From: DHVE2 group archaeon | GTDB lineage: Archaea > Thermoplasmatota > Thermoplasmata > Thermoplasmatales > Aciduliprofundaceae | Length of the DNA stretch: 6,536 nucleotides | Direction: 5' to 3' | NCBI GenBank assembly: GCA_015522955.1 | Contig: WALG01000068.1 | Location: 1-6,536 of the forward strand | Shown: positions 5,461 to 6,536 of the stretch, piece by piece | How positions within the stretch are numbered: position 1 is the first letter of the stretch | How the letters are laid out: the number at the start of each line of letters is the position of its first letter | Made by a program: the position numbers and the translations under genes | Notes under the pieces: generated by a model | The model's input: only the letters and a program-made list of their open reading frames with translations | What the model was told of the DNA's origin: nothing | Database searches by the model: none

Positions 5461-6536
5461 TTAATTATCGCACTTCCCCGTCGGGCACGCTGGATCAAAG
5501 GTACTATCCACTTTCAGGTATTTATCTTCCACATGAACCTTGAAGGTAAGTGCCTCCAGCGGACTTACCTCTTCCTTTTCCTCTTTCTCTTTCTGAACCT
5601 CCTGAGTTGTAGCCTTGGTACCCCGATATATAACCTGCACACTCTTGCTTCTGTCTCTGTAAATAGTTATACCTTTGCATTTGAGTTTCCACGCTAAGAT
5701 ATAAGTTTCTTCCACATCCTGAATGGTGGCATCATGGCGCAGATTCACCGTCTTGCTCACCGCATTATCCACATATTTCTGGAACGCTGCCTGCATCTTC
5801 ACATGCCATTCTGGGTCAATGTCATGTGCAGTTCGGAATAGCCGTTTGATATGCTCCGATACCTCATCAAGATGCTGCACACTGCCAGTCTCTGCAACCT
5901 TCTTCATAAGTTCCTCTGAATAAATACCCTCTCTGCGGGTTATTTCCTCAAAGAGCGGGTTAACTTCAAGGAGTTCTTGGCCATCCAGAACACGGCGTAC
6001 AAATGCAATGGCAAACAGAGGCTCGATACTTGAGGACGTGCCCGCTATGATGCTTATCGTCCCCGTGGGCGCTATCGTCGTCGTCGTCGCGTTCCTTATC
6101 CTTATCCCCTTCTTCCACCACTCACTTCCTTCCCACGCCGGAAATACCCCTCTCTCTTCCGCTAACTTCATACTCGCTCTATGCGATTCTTCGCTTATGA
6201 ATCTCATTACCCTCTCCGCTAACTCTATCGCTTCTTCGCTATCATACGGTATACCCAATTTTATCAGCATCTCTGCCCAGCCCATCACACCGAGTCCAAT
6301 CTTTCTGGATTTGCGGGTCATCTCCCTAACCATTGGGAGAGGATAGTTGTTGGCATCTATCACGTTGTCCATAAAATGCACTGCGGTGTGCACCGCTCGC
6401 CTTAACTTATCCCATTTTATCTCTCCATTCTCCACAAACAGGGAGAGATTTATGCTGCCCAGATTGCACGACTCGTATGGCAATAATGGCTGCTCTCCGC
6501 ACGGATTCGTGCTCTCTATCTCCCCTAAATGCTTCG
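5461..6536 (-). CDS. nrdJ: Adenosylcobalamin-dependent (class II) ribonucleotide reductase, C-terminal part (partial)
   Basis: About 357 residues of a class II reductase, which makes deoxyribonucleotides using B12 as radical source and needs no oxygen. The frame runs past the right edge, so the N-terminal allosteric region and the first redox Cys are missing. Visible catalytic parts are NPCGEQ (6490-6507), holding the Asn-Cys-Glu triad with the thiyl-radical Cys. Eleven residues later is the Cys of ESCNLGSINLS, partner of the substrate-reducing pair; this spacing matches T. maritima NrdJ (C322/C333, from memory). IAPTGTIS (near 6050-6075) is the phosphate-binding loop. A K/E-rich linker (about 5560-5620) leads to the C-terminal CPTGKC pair (5470-5487), the swinging thiol tail re-reduced by thioredoxin-like proteins. 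No intein interrupts the visible part. The apparent TTG start near 6483 is not real because conserved sequence continues upstream. Codon use shifts within 6037-6249 (see findings). Confidence 0.97.
   Translation of the reverse strand, partial: KHLGEIESTNPCGEQPLLPYESCNLGSINLSLFVENGEIKWDKLRRAVHTAVHFMDNVIDANNYPLPMVREMTRKSRKIGLGVMGWAEMLIKLGIPYDSEEAIELAERVMRFISEESHRASMKLAEERGVFPAWEGSEWWKKGIRIRNATTTTIAPTGTISIIAGTSSSIEPLFAIAFVRRVLDGQELLEVNPLFEEITRREGIYSEELMKKVAETGSVQHLDEVSEHIKRLFRTAHDIDPEWHVKMQAAFQKYVDNAVSKTVNLRHDATIQDVEETYILAWKLKCKGITIYRDRSKSVQVIYRGTKATTQEVQKEKEEKEEVSPLEALTFKVHVEDKYLKVDSTFDPACPTGKCDN

Noticed and set aside
6008..6346. A 112-residue plus-strand open frame antisense to nrdJ.
   Set aside because: The opposite strand carries conserved reductase motifs. 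The GCG/ACG-rich codons there remove antisense stops, which explains the open frame.
1..6536. CRISPR arrays, tRNA or rRNA genes, insertion sequences, inteins.
   Set aside because: No regularly spaced repeats, cloverleaf-like sequence, transposase motifs or intein block motifs were seen by eye on either strand.

Overview
The window looks archaeal and chromosomal. It holds a class II (B12-dependent) ribonucleotide reductase, a DUF763 protein and several KaiC/RadA-type ATPases. Arg is mostly AGA/AGG and Ile often ATA. Genes that appear to head transcripts sit 25-28 nt from an archaeal TATA box with no leader, while downstream genes carry GGTGA/GAGG Shine-Dalgarno motifs. This mix would suit a thermophilic euryarchaeon, perhaps the Thermoplasmatota/DHVE2 (Aciduliprofundum-like) group; the taxonomic placement is inference only.

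Layout. (1) 37-3193, minus strand: a tightly packed four-gene operon read right to left. It contains a canonical KaiC-like ATPase (2444-3193), a KaiC/RecA-like protein that has lost its P-loop (1867-2442), a KaiC-like ATPase with an altered P-loop, GSGKE (1130-1870), and a DUF763 protein with a helix-hairpin-helix motif (37-1122). Gene junctions are 1 nt, a 4-nt ATGA overlap, and 7 nt. (2) 3224-4414, minus strand: a major facilitator superfamily transporter lying 30 nt upstream of the ATPase operon. (3) 4415-4512: a short divergent promoter region with a TATA box for each direction. (4) 4513-5373, plus strand: an EamA/DMT-family transporter with non-ATG start. (5) 5374-5460: a short convergent intergenic region. 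(6) 5461-6536, minus strand: the C-terminal part of nrdJ, whose N-terminus lies beyond the right edge.

How the genes may work together. The ATPase/DUF763 operon is the most interesting part. Three paralogous RecA-fold subunits show graded loss of the nucleotide-binding motif and are translationally coupled to a putative DNA-binding protein. This arrangement suggests a hetero-oligomeric ATPase complex with one active and two regulatory or structural subunits, but nothing in the window fixes its role. The two divergent transporters may share regulation. nrdJ is a housekeeping gene with no visible link to the rest, but a roughly 210-nt stretch inside it has strikingly different codon choice.
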